From Chloroflexota bacterium (GTDB lineage Bacteria > Chloroflexota > UBA4733), in the NCBI GenBank assembly GCA_025980355.1, contig JAICXR010000045.1:1-12870 (forward strand): a stretch of DNA of 12,870 nucleotides. The letters are read 5' to 3'. The position numbers were made by a program, and so were the translations under genes. The notes below the pieces were generated by a model, which did no database searches, was not told where the DNA came from, and worked only from the letters and a program-made list of their open reading frames with translations. How positions within the stretch are numbered: position 1 is the first letter of the stretch; each line of letters opens with the position of its first letter. Below are positions 6,458-12,870 of the stretch, piece after piece.

Positions 6458-8374
6458 ATGGCTGGTGGGTGGAAGGGTTTTCAGGATAAGCTCGTCGACG
6501 TCGTCGGGCGTTTGGGGCCGGATGAGGCGACGGGCGAGCTAGGCGATTTCACCACCTCGCCGCGCGTGCTCTTGATCTCCGGTATCGCGATCCTCGTCGG
6601 CGTCCTGAGTGCCTTCGTCGCCCTGGCGCTGTTGCGCCTGATCGGCCTCTTCACCAACCTGTTCTTCTTCGGGCGCTGGGATACGGCGCTGGTCTCGCCC
6701 GCCGGGAACCACCTGGGTGTCTGGGAGGTCTTTATTCCCGCCGGTGGGGCGCTGGTGGTCGGCCTGCTGGCGCGCTACGGCTCCGAGCGCATCCGCGGCC
6801 ACGGCATCCCGGAGGCGATCGAATCGATCCTGATGTATGGCAGCCGGATTCAGCCGCGCGTCGCCATCCTGAAGCCCATCGCCTCCGCCTTGTCGATCGG
6901 CTCCGGCGGCCCATTCGGCGCCGAAGGGCCGATCATCATGACGGGGGGCGCTTTCGGATCGCTGCTGGCGCAGTTCATGCACCTGACCAGCGCCGAGCGC
7001 AAGACGTTGCTGGTGGCCGGCGCGGCCGGCGGTATGTCGGCAACCTTCAATTCGCCGATTGCCGCCGTGTTACTCGCGGTGGAGCTGCTGCTCTTCGAGT
7101 GGAAGCCGCGCAGCCTGATCCCCGTCGCCCTAGCCAGCGCCACGGCCGCCCTCCTCCGTTACTACCTCCTTGGTGGCGGGCCGCTCTTCCCGACCCCGCC
7201 GCACCCCGTCTTCATCGGTGTGGTCGGCCTGCTTGGCTGTGTCCTGGTCGGCCTTTCGGCCGGGGCGCTGTCCGGCGTGCTGACGATCGGGGTGTACGCC
7301 GCGGAGGACGCCTTCCACCGCCTACCGTTTCACTGGATGTGGTGGCCGGCGCTCGGCGGCCTGGCTGTCGGTATTGGCGGCCTGATCTTCCCGGAGGCGC
7401 TGGGGGTCGGCTACTCGACCATCGGCAGCATGCTGCAGGGGAACGTGACCGGGCAGATCATCCTGGGCATCCTGATCGTCAAGTCGGTGATCTGGGTCGT
7501 GTCCCTGGGCTCCGGCACCTCCGGCGGCGTCCTGGCGCCGCTGCTGCTGATGGGCGGCGCCCTGGGCGGCGTCGAAGCCGGCTTCCTGCCGCAGGAAGGG
7601 GCGGGCTTCTGGCCCCTGATCAGCATGGCCGCCATCCTGGGCGGCACGATGCGCTCGCCCTTCACCGGCGTCATTTTCGCCCTGGAGCTGACCCACGACG
7701 TCAACGCCCTCTTGCCGCTGCTCGTGGCGACGGTGGTGGCCCACGGTTACACCGTGTTGGGGCTACGCCGCTCGATCCTGACGGAGAAGATCAGCCGGCG
7801 CGGCTATCACATGACCCGAGAATATGCCATCGATCCCCTGGAAATTCTCTTTGTTCGCGAGGTGATGCATACGAACGTCACCGCCTTGCCGGCGGATTTG
7901 CCGCTCACGGAGTTGGTGGGATCGCTGCGCACCAATACCAACCGGCACGTCCATCGGGCCTACCCGGTCATCGGCGAAGGTCGCGAACTGGTTGGCCTCA
8001 TCTCCGGGGATGACCTCCAGCATTGGACGCACGCCCTGCAGTTGGGCCAGCCTCTGCCGCCGGCGATCGCCCAGGGCCGGATGGGCGACCTCGCCACGGC
8101 CAACCCGGTGGTCGCCTATCCCGACGAATCGCTGCGCGTGGTGGTGTACCGGATGGCGGCCGAGGATGCCACCCGACTGCCCGTGGTCGAGCGGACCGAT
8201 CGCCGTAAGCTCGTGGGCATGGTCGCCCTGGACGATCTGCTGAAGGCGCGCACCCGCAACCTGACGGAAGAACGCCACCGCGAACGGCTGCTGCGTCTGC
8301 ACATGCTCGTGCCCCCGCGCTGGCGCCGGGATCGAACCCCGGAGCCGTTGGAGGAGGTCAGTGCGGCAGGGTGA
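6458..8374 (+). CDS. ClC-family chloride channel/transporter with tandem CBS domains
   Basis: A 638-aa integral membrane protein. Residues about 35-450 are the ClC core, with ClC signatures: GSGGP (148-152) including the anion-coordinating Ser149, GAEGP (154-158) with the external gating glutamate E156, and GTSGGVLAP (353-361) where many members have GGIFAP. Tyr431 may be the central anion-binding tyrosine. The helix after FNSP (197-200) has E209 and then L210. L210 aligns with the internal proton glutamate (E203) of E. coli ClcA, so that residue is missing and the protein may be a channel or use another proton path. Residues about 460-525 and 541-600 are two cytoplasmic CBS domains (REVMHTNVTALP; MGDLATANPVVAYP), which in relatives bind adenine nucleotides and modulate gating. 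The C-terminus is strongly basic. It is the first gene of a possible plus-strand operon and is divergent from the dioxygenase. Confidence 0.95.
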   Translation: MAGGWKGFQDKLVDVVGRLGPDEATGELGDFTTSPRVLLISGIAILVGVLSAFVALALLRLIGLFTNLFFFGRWDTALVSPAGNHLGVWEVFIPAGGALVVGLLARYGSERIRGHGIPEAIESILMYGSRIQPRVAILKPIASALSIGSGGPFGAEGPIIMTGGAFGSLLAQFMHLTSAERKTLLVAGAAGGMSATFNSPIAAVLLAVELLLFEWKPRSLIPVALASATAALLRYYLLGGGPLFPTPPHPVFIGVVGLLGCVLVGLSAGALSGVLTIGVYAAEDAFHRLPFHWMWWPALGGLAVGIGGLIFPEALGVGYSTIGSMLQGNVTGQIILGILIVKSVIWVVSLGSGTSGGVLAPLLLMGGALGGVEAGFLPQEGAGFWPLISMAAILGGTMRSPFTGVIFALELTHDVNALLPLLVATVVAHGYTVLGLRRSILTEKISRRGYHMTREYAIDPLEILFVREVMHTNVTALPADLPLTELVGSLRTNTNRHVHRAYPVIGEGRELVGLISGDDLQHWTHALQLGQPLPPAIAQGRMGDLATANPVVAYPDESLRVVVYRMAAEDATRLPVVERTDRRKLVGMVALDDLLKARTRNLTEERHRERLLRLHMLVPPRWRRDRTPEPLEEVSAAG

Positions 8375-8416
8375 CGCCCGCCGCCCCGGCCACCTGCTGC
8401 AGCCGGGAGGGCAGCG

Positions 8417-9331
8417 ATGAGTGCTCCGCTGCACGGGCAGGTGGCCTTAGTCACCGGCGGGACGCGCGGTGCGGGACGGGGGATCGCGATCGAGCTCGGC
8501 GCCGCCGGAGCCACGGTGTATGTCACCGGGCGCACCACGCGGCAGACAGGCAGCCCGCTGAACCGCCCCGAGACGATCGAGGACACGGCCGACCTGGTGA
8601 CCAGGGCCGGCGGCCATGGCATCGCCGTGCGTTGCGATCATCTGGTGCCCGCCGACGTGGCCGCCCTGGTGCGGCGGATCGAGGACGAGCAGTGGGGCCG
8701 GCTGGACATCCTGGTCGACGACACCTGGGGCGGCGATCAGTGGATCGAGTGGAAACCGATCTGGGAGCACGACCTGGACAACGGCCTGCGCGCCCTGCGC
8801 AATGGGCTGGAGACGCACCTGATCACGCTGCACACCGTGCTGCCGCTGCTGGTCCGGCGCGGCAAGGGCCTGGTCATCGAGATCACCGACGGCGACGACA
8901 TGTTCAACGACCGCTACCGAGGGTCGATGTTCTACGACATGATCAAGGTGGCGATCACGCGCCTGGGCAAAGTGCTGAGCGACGAAGTGAAGCCGCACGG
9001 CGTCACGTCGCTCTCGCTCACGCCCGGCTACCTGCGTTCCGAGGCGATGTTGGAGCACTTCCGCGTGGACGAGGCGCACTGGCGGGACGCCATCGCCAAG
9101 GACCGGTGGTTCGCGATCTCCGAGTCGCCGCACTACATCGGCCGGGCGGTCGTCGCCCTGGCCGCCGATCCGGAGCTCGCCCGCTGGTCGGGGCAGGCCC
9201 TATCGGCGGGCGAGCTGGCCAAGCATTACGGCTTCACGGACCTGGACGGCTCGCAGCCGGAGGCCAGCCGCTTCTTCGCCGAGGCCTACTTTGGCGAGAA
9301 GAAAGACGCGAACGCCGAAGACTATCGCTGA
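8417..9331 (+). CDS. Short-chain dehydrogenase/reductase, DHRS1-like subfamily
   Basis: A 304-aa soluble NAD(P)-dependent oxidoreductase with a Rossmann fold. The dinucleotide-binding motif TGGTRGAG is at residues 13-20; arginines at R17, R21 and R39 favour NADPH. The usual NNAG motif is replaced by DDTWGG (101-106). The catalytic Tyr173 and Lys177 are present in YDMIK. The usual active-site serine position reads ITDGD, with T157 rather than Ser. These departures match a large bacterial subfamily of about 300 aa that I recall with WGG, a DGD segment and YDxxK, so they are probably a family trait rather than decay. After the core come LTPGYLRSEAML and GFTDLDGSQP, also typical of that group. 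Substrate unknown. GGGAGGG lies five bases before the ATG. It starts 42 bp after the ClC stop. Confidence 0.9.
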   Translation: MSAPLHGQVALVTGGTRGAGRGIAIELGAAGATVYVTGRTTRQTGSPLNRPETIEDTADLVTRAGGHGIAVRCDHLVPADVAALVRRIEDEQWGRLDILVDDTWGGDQWIEWKPIWEHDLDNGLRALRNGLETHLITLHTVLPLLVRRGKGLVIEITDGDDMFNDRYRGSMFYDMIKVAITRLGKVLSDEVKPHGVTSLSLTPGYLRSEAMLEHFRVDEAHWRDAIAKDRWFAISESPHYIGRAVVALAADPELARWSGQALSAGELAKHYGFTDLDGSQPEASRFFAEAYFGEKKDANAEDYR

Positions 9332-9375
9332 TGGTGCTTCAGCAAAAGACGACAGGGTGAGGCGAAAGGGTCACG

Positions 9376-10128
9376 ATGGACATTGAGGTGCGTCGCGCCG
9401 CGTTCCCGGAGGTCGAGGGCCTTCGGGCGCTATATCGCCAGGAGGCGAACTGCCAGATCATTCACGATTCGGCTCTCGCCCGCGGCATTGCCGATCCTTA
9501 CCTGTGCCTCGTCGACGGTCGGATCGCCGGCCATGGAGGCGTTTGGAACAAGCATCACGACGATCAAGTGATGGAGTTCTACACGCTCCCTGCATGCCGC
9601 CGTCTGGCGCTACCCATGTTCCGAGCGCTGCTCGCCGCGAGTGGAGCGACCAGAATCCAGGCGCAGACCAACATCCCGCTGCTCCTGCTGATGCTCTATG
9701 ATTGTGCGCGGAACATCACCAGCGAGACCATCCTGTTCCGGGACGCCGAGACAACGCACCTCGCTTGCCCCGGTGGGCTCCTCCGAGCGACCACGCCCGG
9801 CGATGCCGGACGCATCTTCGCGCACCAACACGAGCCGGTCGGCGATTGGCTCTTTGAGGTCGACGGGCTGGTTGTCGCCACCGGCGGCGCGTATGACCAT
9901 TACAATCCACCGTACAGTGATATCTTCATGGAAGTCACTCCGTCGTACCGTCAACTGGGTTACGGCAGCTATCTGGTGCAAGAGCTGAAGCGCCTCTGCT
10001 ACGAGCGAGGTAAGGTACCGGCAGCGCGCTGTCATGAGGCGAACGTCGCTTCCCGCCGGACGCTTCAACGAGCAGGATTCCTGCCCTGCGCCCGCCTGCT
10101 GGTGGGCGAGGTGACGACGTTGCCCTGA
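9376..10128 (+). CDS. GNAT acetyltransferase, tandem domains with degenerate N-terminal half
   Basis: A 250-aa predicted N-acetyltransferase. The C-terminal half (about 135-250) is a recognisable GNAT domain: a beta strand IFMEVTPSYR leads into the acetyl-CoA pyrophosphate loop RQLGYGS (192-198), followed by the helix LVQELKRLCYERG and the family motif NVASRRTLQRAGF (about 223-235). The N-terminal half (1-125) has the start of the fold (strand, acceptor-side helix, GHGGVWNKH, MEFYTLP) but no acetyl-CoA loop, suggesting a non-catalytic domain that may bind the acceptor. The acceptor is unknown. AAAGGG lies five bases before the ATG. It follows the SDR gene by 44 bp and converges with the histidine phosphatase gene. 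Its G+C content appears somewhat lower than that of the genes to its left. No clear hairpin terminator follows. Confidence 0.88.
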   Translation: MDIEVRRAAFPEVEGLRALYRQEANCQIIHDSALARGIADPYLCLVDGRIAGHGGVWNKHHDDQVMEFYTLPACRRLALPMFRALLAASGATRIQAQTNIPLLLLMLYDCARNITSETILFRDAETTHLACPGGLLRATTPGDAGRIFAHQHEPVGDWLFEVDGLVVATGGAYDHYNPPYSDIFMEVTPSYRQLGYGSYLVQELKRLCYERGKVPAARCHEANVASRRTLQRAGFLPCARLLVGEVTTLP

Positions 10129-10170
10129 CGGGACCGATTCGAAGCTGCCATTGGCGCTCGCCTGGTGATC

Positions 10171-10746
10171 TTAGACCGTCTGCGGTTTGGTGAGGGTTGG
10201 CCATTGAACGTGCCAACGCGCGCCCTTGCGGGTGAGAGGGAAGGGAATGGCATGCTGGAGCGGGGTTCCCCACAGCGATGGCCCATTGCCGCAGAGCACA
10301 CTGATGGCGGTGGTGAGGCTCGCGACGTGGCCGACGACGATCGCGGGTTGGTCGGCGGAGGCGGCGGCGATCTCTGCTAAGGCGGCGGTGACGCGCGAGG
10401 CGACGGCGCGGCCGGTTTCGCCACCGGCGCCCCGGGCACTGAGATCGCCGTGGACGATCCAATCCTCCAGCACCTGGGCGCTGCAGGCGACCTCAGACAG
10501 CGCCGGCAGCACCACGATCTGCAGGCCAAGCGTCTCGGCGATGATCGCAGCGGTTTGGCGCGAACGGGCGGCGGAGCTTGCATAGACCGTTCCGGCCTGC
10601 TCGTGACGCAACCGGCTCGCGGCCGCAGCAGCCTGGTCCCTGCCCTGCGCGGTAAGGGAGGGGTCCGGAAGGCCAGCGAGCTGCGTGGTTGTCCTCTCGG
10701 CCTCGGCGTGGCGAAGGCAGATAAGGTGGGCAAACTCGGTACCCAT
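10171..10746 (-). CDS. Histidine phosphatase (phosphoglycerate mutase-like) family protein
   Basis: A 191-aa cytoplasmic phosphatase of the RHG/RHA family. The catalytic LRHAEAE has R12 and the phospho-accepting H13. The second arginine is R61 in SSAARSRQTA, the acid is probably E85 in LSEVAC, and the second histidine is H140 in VVGHVASL. GGE at about 108-110 also fits the family. Substrate unknown: relatives act on phosphosugars, nucleotide-loop intermediates or phosphoproteins. I chose the ATG at 10746 because the family motif normally begins within 10-15 residues of the start and CAGGA precedes it by six bases. In-frame starts further upstream (ATG at 10803, GTG at 10821) would add up to 25 residues including CDGKDC, with a G-rich tract before the GTG, so the start is open. 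It converges with the GNAT gene, leaving 42 bp between stops. Confidence 0.87.
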   Translation of the reverse strand: MGTEFAHLICLRHAEAERTTTQLAGLPDPSLTAQGRDQAAAAASRLRHEQAGTVYASSAARSRQTAAIIAETLGLQIVVLPALSEVACSAQVLEDWIVHGDLSARGAGGETGRAVASRVTAALAEIAAASADQPAIVVGHVASLTTAISVLCGNGPSLWGTPLQHAIPFPLTRKGARWHVQWPTLTKPQTV

Positions 10747-10859
10747 GCCGGATCCTGAGCCACGCTGGAATTCGCGACAGTCTTTGCCATCGCAGGTTGG
10801 CATGCCGCGATCAACCTTCACGTTTCAGCGCCCCCAGGATCAATTGCTGTTCCGGCCAC

Positions 10860-10865
10860 TATAAG
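10860..10865 (+). promoter_or_regulatory. -10-like hexamer TATAAG
   Basis: TATAAG matches five of six bases of the -10 consensus in a GC-rich setting, but the hexamer 17 bp upstream (GGATCA) is a poor -35. On the opposite strand the overlapping TATAGT could serve the phosphatase gene, again without a clear -35. Direction and activity are uncertain. Confidence 0.22.
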
Positions 10866-10987
10866 ACACGAGGAACGGATGATGGATACAATTCCCGGCA
10901 ACCCGACTGGAAACGGACGCCGCGGGAGACGCGTCGGCTGTTCGCGGAGCTACACCCGACGTACCAATAGGTGGGTTCTACCGCCCG

Positions 10988-11030
10988 GCGACCGCGCAAC
11001 AGCTCCTCCAGCGCCGTCTGGATCAGGCGC
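10988..11030 (-). pseudogene. 43-bp fragment of an ABC exporter ATPase gene
   Basis: These 43 bases match 12331-12373 inside the ABC exporter gene with one difference (G at 11002 versus A at 12345). Read on the minus strand, the fragment encodes RLIQTALEELLRGR, the stretch between Walker B and the H-loop of the exporter. The single difference turns a Leu TTG codon into a Leu CTG codon, so it is synonymous. Similarity ends abruptly on both sides. It has no start, stop or complete domain, so it is a relic of a copied or deleted exporter gene, in the same orientation as the intact one. Confidence 0.75.
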
Positions 11031-11123
11031 CGAGGTGGGAGAGGCAATGCGCCGGATGTCCCCTATGCGGTAGAATGTCGGTGAGGGTCATAACGGTCAG
11101 GGGGTTGTGGTCCCGACTGAACT

Positions 11124-11130
11124 GAGGAGG
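11124..11130 (+). promoter_or_regulatory. Strong ribosome binding site before a GTG start
   Basis: GAGGAGG is followed by seven bases and then GTG at 11138. It is one of the strongest ribosome binding sites in the window and is the main evidence that the small open frame is translated. Confidence 0.65.
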
Positions 11131-11137
11131 CGCGACG

Positions 11138-11377
11138 GTGAATTCTGAACAGCGCTCGCCGCTACGGGGAGCCGTCGCACGTTCGCGCACTGCGGTTGGC
11201 GAACGCGCCTCAGGGTCGTCGGTGACGCCCACCCGGTCGATGCCTGTTGGGGACGTATCATCACAGACCGCTGATGAGTTCATGCCGGAGCCGATCAGGC
11301 CAAAGGCTAGTCGGCATGTGGAGATCGAGATTGTCGGGCATCGCGCCGGCAAGCTCACGGAGCTAACCGACCTGTAG
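11138..11377 (+). CDS. Small hypothetical protein, first gene of a two-gene cassette
   Basis: A 79-aa open frame starting at GTG with GAGGAGG seven bases upstream. I do not recognise the protein. The N-terminal 40 residues are Ser/Arg/Thr-rich and look disordered. The second half (EFMPEPIRPKASRHVEIEIVG, then HRAGKLTELTDL) alternates charged and hydrophobic residues like one or two beta strands, which is more protein-like. There is no signal peptide, membrane segment or cysteine. It ends 26 bp before the start of the 185-aa 'TQTCD' gene in the same direction, so the two are probably translated from one mRNA. An internal ATG at 11240 could be an alternative start. Its partner role, if any, is unknown. 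Confidence 0.5.
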   Translation: MNSEQRSPLRGAVARSRTAVGERASGSSVTPTRSMPVGDVSSQTADEFMPEPIRPKASRHVEIEIVGHRAGKLTELTDL

Positions 11378-11403
11378 GACGGCGCGCATCTCAGAGTACT
11401 CCG

Positions 11404-11961
11404 TTGGCTGCTAACTACCCCTGGTACGAACTCTGCAGTGGGGACGGCCTGGAGCAAGGCGACTTCATCGCCGACTGCCCAGTGATCGTGCCTGTTCGTG
11501 TTCCGGAACTCCCAACACGCGCCCAAGAACCATCGAGCCTCCTTCAAGGTGTTGTTGAAAATTACGACCTGATCGTCCTTACGCAAACGTGCGACATCGC
11601 CAACATGAAGACTGGCGGCTCCGTGACGTGTTGCGCGCGGATGGATTGGCCGCAGTACCGCCGTGAGATGCTGCCCGCCGATATCGGGTCTAACAAGCTC
11701 TCCAGCTTCATGAGTGAATTACGGACTCAGCGCAAATTTGGATTGCACCTGCTCAACGAGTGGCCGGAGCAGGGGCTTGCCTATCAGGTGGTCGATTTCC
11801 GCAGCGTGTTCACCCTACCGTTGGAATACGTCCAGTCCCTTGCGCAGCGGACGCCGCAGCGGATACGCCTGCGTTCGCCCTACCGCGAGCATCTCGCCCA
11901 CTCGTTTGCTCAGGTATATGCTCGTGTGGCGTTGCCGGTGGATATCACGAATTTCAAGTAG
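11404..11961 (+). CDS. Conserved hypothetical protein of the 'LTQTCDI' type
   Basis: A 185-aa soluble protein of unknown function. Its pattern matches a family of conserved hypotheticals that I recall: YPWYE (5-9), LEQGDFIADCPV (16-27), the hallmark LTQTCDI (59-65), HLLNEWP (114-120), VVDFRSVFTLPLEYV (129-143), and a C-terminal LRSPYREHLAHSFAQVYARVALP. Cysteines C24 and C63 sit in the two most conserved motifs and could be catalytic or bind metal, which is inference. There is no signal or membrane segment. The only start fitting the family N-terminus is TTG at 11404; the frame is open further upstream to 11311 but has no ATG or GTG there, and the ribosome binding site is weak, so translation may be coupled to the 79-aa gene ending 26 bp upstream. 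G+C content appears lower than in neighbours, consistent with an accessory origin. It converges with the ABC exporter gene. Confidence 0.8.
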   Translation: MAANYPWYELCSGDGLEQGDFIADCPVIVPVRVPELPTRAQEPSSLLQGVVENYDLIVLTQTCDIANMKTGGSVTCCARMDWPQYRREMLPADIGSNKLSSFMSELRTQRKFGLHLLNEWPEQGLAYQVVDFRSVFTLPLEYVQSLAQRTPQRIRLRSPYREHLAHSFAQVYARVALPVDITNFK

Positions 11962-12120
11962 TGGAATAGCGCCGACAAGCAAGACGGACGATGGCGCTGC
12001 CCCTACAGCGGCGTTGCCAAGGTGTCAATCGACGAACCGAACGGTGTTTTGCCGGCCGGTTGAGTGGAGCGATGTGCGCGGGTCCTGGTTCGTGAAGCGC
12101 TCGTATGATCAGCGCCGTCA

Positions 12121-12870
12121 TCAGGAGACCGGTGCGGCGATCGCTCCGTTCTCGGCAGCCGCGAAGTCGATATCCCGGCGGAACTGGCTCATGTAGAGGT
12201 CGTAGTAGAAGCCGCGCGCCTGCAGGAGCTCTTCGTGGGTGCCGCGTTCGATGATCTGGCCGTCCTTGAGCGCCAGCACCTGGTCGGCGTGGCGGATCGT
12301 GCTCAGGCGGTGGGCGATCACGAAGGAGGTGCGACCGCGCAACAACTCCTCCAGCGCCGTCTGGATCAGGCGCTCGGTGCGCGTGTCGACCGATGAGGTG
12401 GCCTCGTCCAGGATCAGGATGCGCGGACTGGCCAGGGCGGCGCGGGCGATCGCCAGCAGTTGGCGCTGGCCGAGGCTCAGGCCGCTGCCCCGCTCGCCCA
12501 GCACCGTCTCGTACTGCTTGGGCAGCCGCGCAATGAAGGTATCGGCGCGGGCCAGCTTGGCGGCGGCGATCACCTCCTCGTCGCTGGCGCCGGTGCGGCC
12601 GTAGCGGATGTTGTTCATCACCGTGTCGCTGAACAGGAAGGAGTCTTGCAGCACGATGCCGACCTGGCGGCGCAGGCTGCTGGCGGTAACGTCGCGCACG
12701 TCGATGCCGTCGATCGTCACCGCCCCCGACGTGACGTCGTAGAAGCGCGGGATGAGGTTGGCCATGGTGGTCTTGCCGGCACCGGTGGGACCGACGATGG
12801 CGATGGTCTGGCCCGGCTCGGCGACGAGGTTGACGTCGCGCAGCACCGGCTGCCCCCGTTCGTACTCCGC
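12121..12870 (-). CDS. ABC exporter, C-terminal nucleotide-binding domain (5' part beyond window)
   Basis: The minus-strand frame is open from the right edge to a stop at 12121, giving the last 249 residues. It is the ATPase domain of a type I (MsbA/multidrug-like) exporter whose membrane part must lie outside the window. Visible from the edge: an A-loop-like Tyr3 in EYERG, Walker A GPTGAGKT (27-34), Q-loop Q75 in LQDSFLF, ABC signature LSLGQ (131-135, a common variant of LSGGQ), Walker B ILILDEATSS with D155 and catalytic E156, and H-loop H187 in IAHRLSTI. The C-terminal tail (YDLYMSQFRRDID) is usual for the family. The substrate cannot be inferred. In-frame GTG codons near the edge are internal, since homology continues through them. 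Residues 167-180 are encoded by the 43-bp segment that is duplicated at 10988-11030. Confidence 0.95.
   Translation of the reverse strand, partial: AEYERGQPVLRDVNLVAEPGQTIAIVGPTGAGKTTMANLIPRFYDVTSGAVTIDGIDVRDVTASSLRRQVGIVLQDSFLFSDTVMNNIRYGRTGASDEEVIAAAKLARADTFIARLPKQYETVLGERGSGLSLGQRQLLAIARAALASPRILILDEATSSVDTRTERLIQTALEELLRGRTSFVIAHRLSTIRHADQVLALKDGQIIERGTHEELLQARGFYYDLYMSQFRRDIDFAAAENGAIAAPVS
12331..12373. repeat. Intact-gene copy of the 43-bp direct repeat
   Basis: This segment of the exporter gene is repeated in the same orientation at 10988-11030 with 42 of 43 bases identical. The two copies start 1343 bp apart and bracket the 79-aa and 185-aa genes plus the last 210 bp of the exporter gene. 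Confidence 0.85.

Larger units (their letters stand above)
10747..11137. other. Intergenic stretch without a supported gene
   Basis: This 391-bp stretch lies between the phosphatase start and the small protein gene. It holds a -10-like TATAAG (10860-10865), a 43-bp relic of an ABC exporter gene (10988-11030), and AGGTGGG twice (10969-10975 and 11033-11039) either side of that relic. A second -10-like TAGAAT (11071-11076) lies about 60 bp before the GTG at 11138, without a good -35. A 64-codon open frame from 10879 with GAGGA before it is Arg-rich, runs through the antisense of the relic and resembles nothing I know, so I do not call it. No tRNA, riboswitch or strong hairpin was seen. Confidence 0.6.

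Noticed and set aside
10129..10170. Terminator between the convergent GNAT and phosphatase genes
   Set aside because: No GC-rich hairpin with a T-run on either strand could be found in the 42 bp.
10879..11073. A 64-codon plus-strand open frame with GAGGA before its ATG
   Set aside because: Very Arg-rich, no family resemblance, and it reads through the antisense of the exporter relic, so its codons are not independent coding sequence.
11023..11586. A 187-codon minus-strand open frame opposite the small-protein cassette
   Set aside because: No motif and no ribosome binding site. The plus strand carries a strong ribosome binding site and a recognised family pattern.
11962..12063. In-frame readable continuation after the TAG stop of the 185-aa gene
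   Set aside because: About 33 open codons after a stop is unremarkable at this G+C content, and the protein already ends like its family (VALPVDITNFK).
10988..12373. Integrative element with attachment sites at the 43-bp repeats
   Set aside because: Integration into the 3' end of a gene should leave the displaced original 3' end beyond the far repeat. The sequence left of 10988 shows no similarity to 12121-12330, and no integrase gene lies between the repeats.
12466..12480. LSLGQ in place of LSGGQ in the ABC exporter as a sign of inactivity
   Set aside because: This is a common variant of the signature in type I exporters, and all other catalytic motifs are intact.

Overview
This is a GC-rich window (roughly two-thirds G+C by eye) from a bacterium, most likely a member of the Chloroflexota, perhaps Thermomicrobia-like. 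The evidence is the style of several proteins: a solute-binding lipoprotein with a long Thr/Ala linker, a very large ATPase/TPR regulator with a sigma-4-like N-terminal helix-turn-helix region, and the use of GTG and TTG starts. This is an inference from recalled families, not a database result.

Layout. Left block, minus strand (about 1-6204): four co-directional genes, read right to left. They are a PhyH-type Fe(II)/2-oxoglutarate dioxygenase, an extracellular sugar-type ABC solute-binding lipoprotein, an 875-aa ATPase/TPR transcriptional regulator, and a DUF1326 protein that runs off the left edge. The gaps are 58, 74 and 127 bp. The last gap holds a well-formed promoter candidate with three 11-bp-spaced direct repeats just upstream, so the DUF1326 gene probably has its own regulated promoter. 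No ABC permease or importer ATPase is present, so the binding protein is an orphan here.

Middle block, plus strand (6458-10128): a ClC-family anion channel/transporter with two CBS domains, a DHRS1-like short-chain dehydrogenase, and a double-domain GNAT acetyltransferase. Each follows the previous gene by about 42-44 bp with a good ribosome binding site, so they could be one transcript. The 253-bp divergent region between the dioxygenase and ClC genes has an AT-rich inverted repeat over a -10-like hexamer.

Right block (10171-12870): a convergent histidine phosphatase (minus strand), then a 391-bp stretch without a supported gene, then a two-gene plus-strand cassette. The cassette is a 79-aa small protein with a strong ribosome binding site and a 185-aa 'TQTCD' protein of unknown function. 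Last comes the C-terminal nucleotide-binding domain of an ABC exporter (minus strand, off the right edge). The 391-bp gap contains a 43-bp near-perfect copy of part of that exporter gene, which differs by one synonymous base. The cassette therefore sits between direct repeats. It looks lower in G+C than its surroundings and is the best candidate for a poorly described accessory module, but the sequence gives no direct evidence of its function. No tRNA, rRNA, CRISPR array, intact insertion sequence or integrase was seen.
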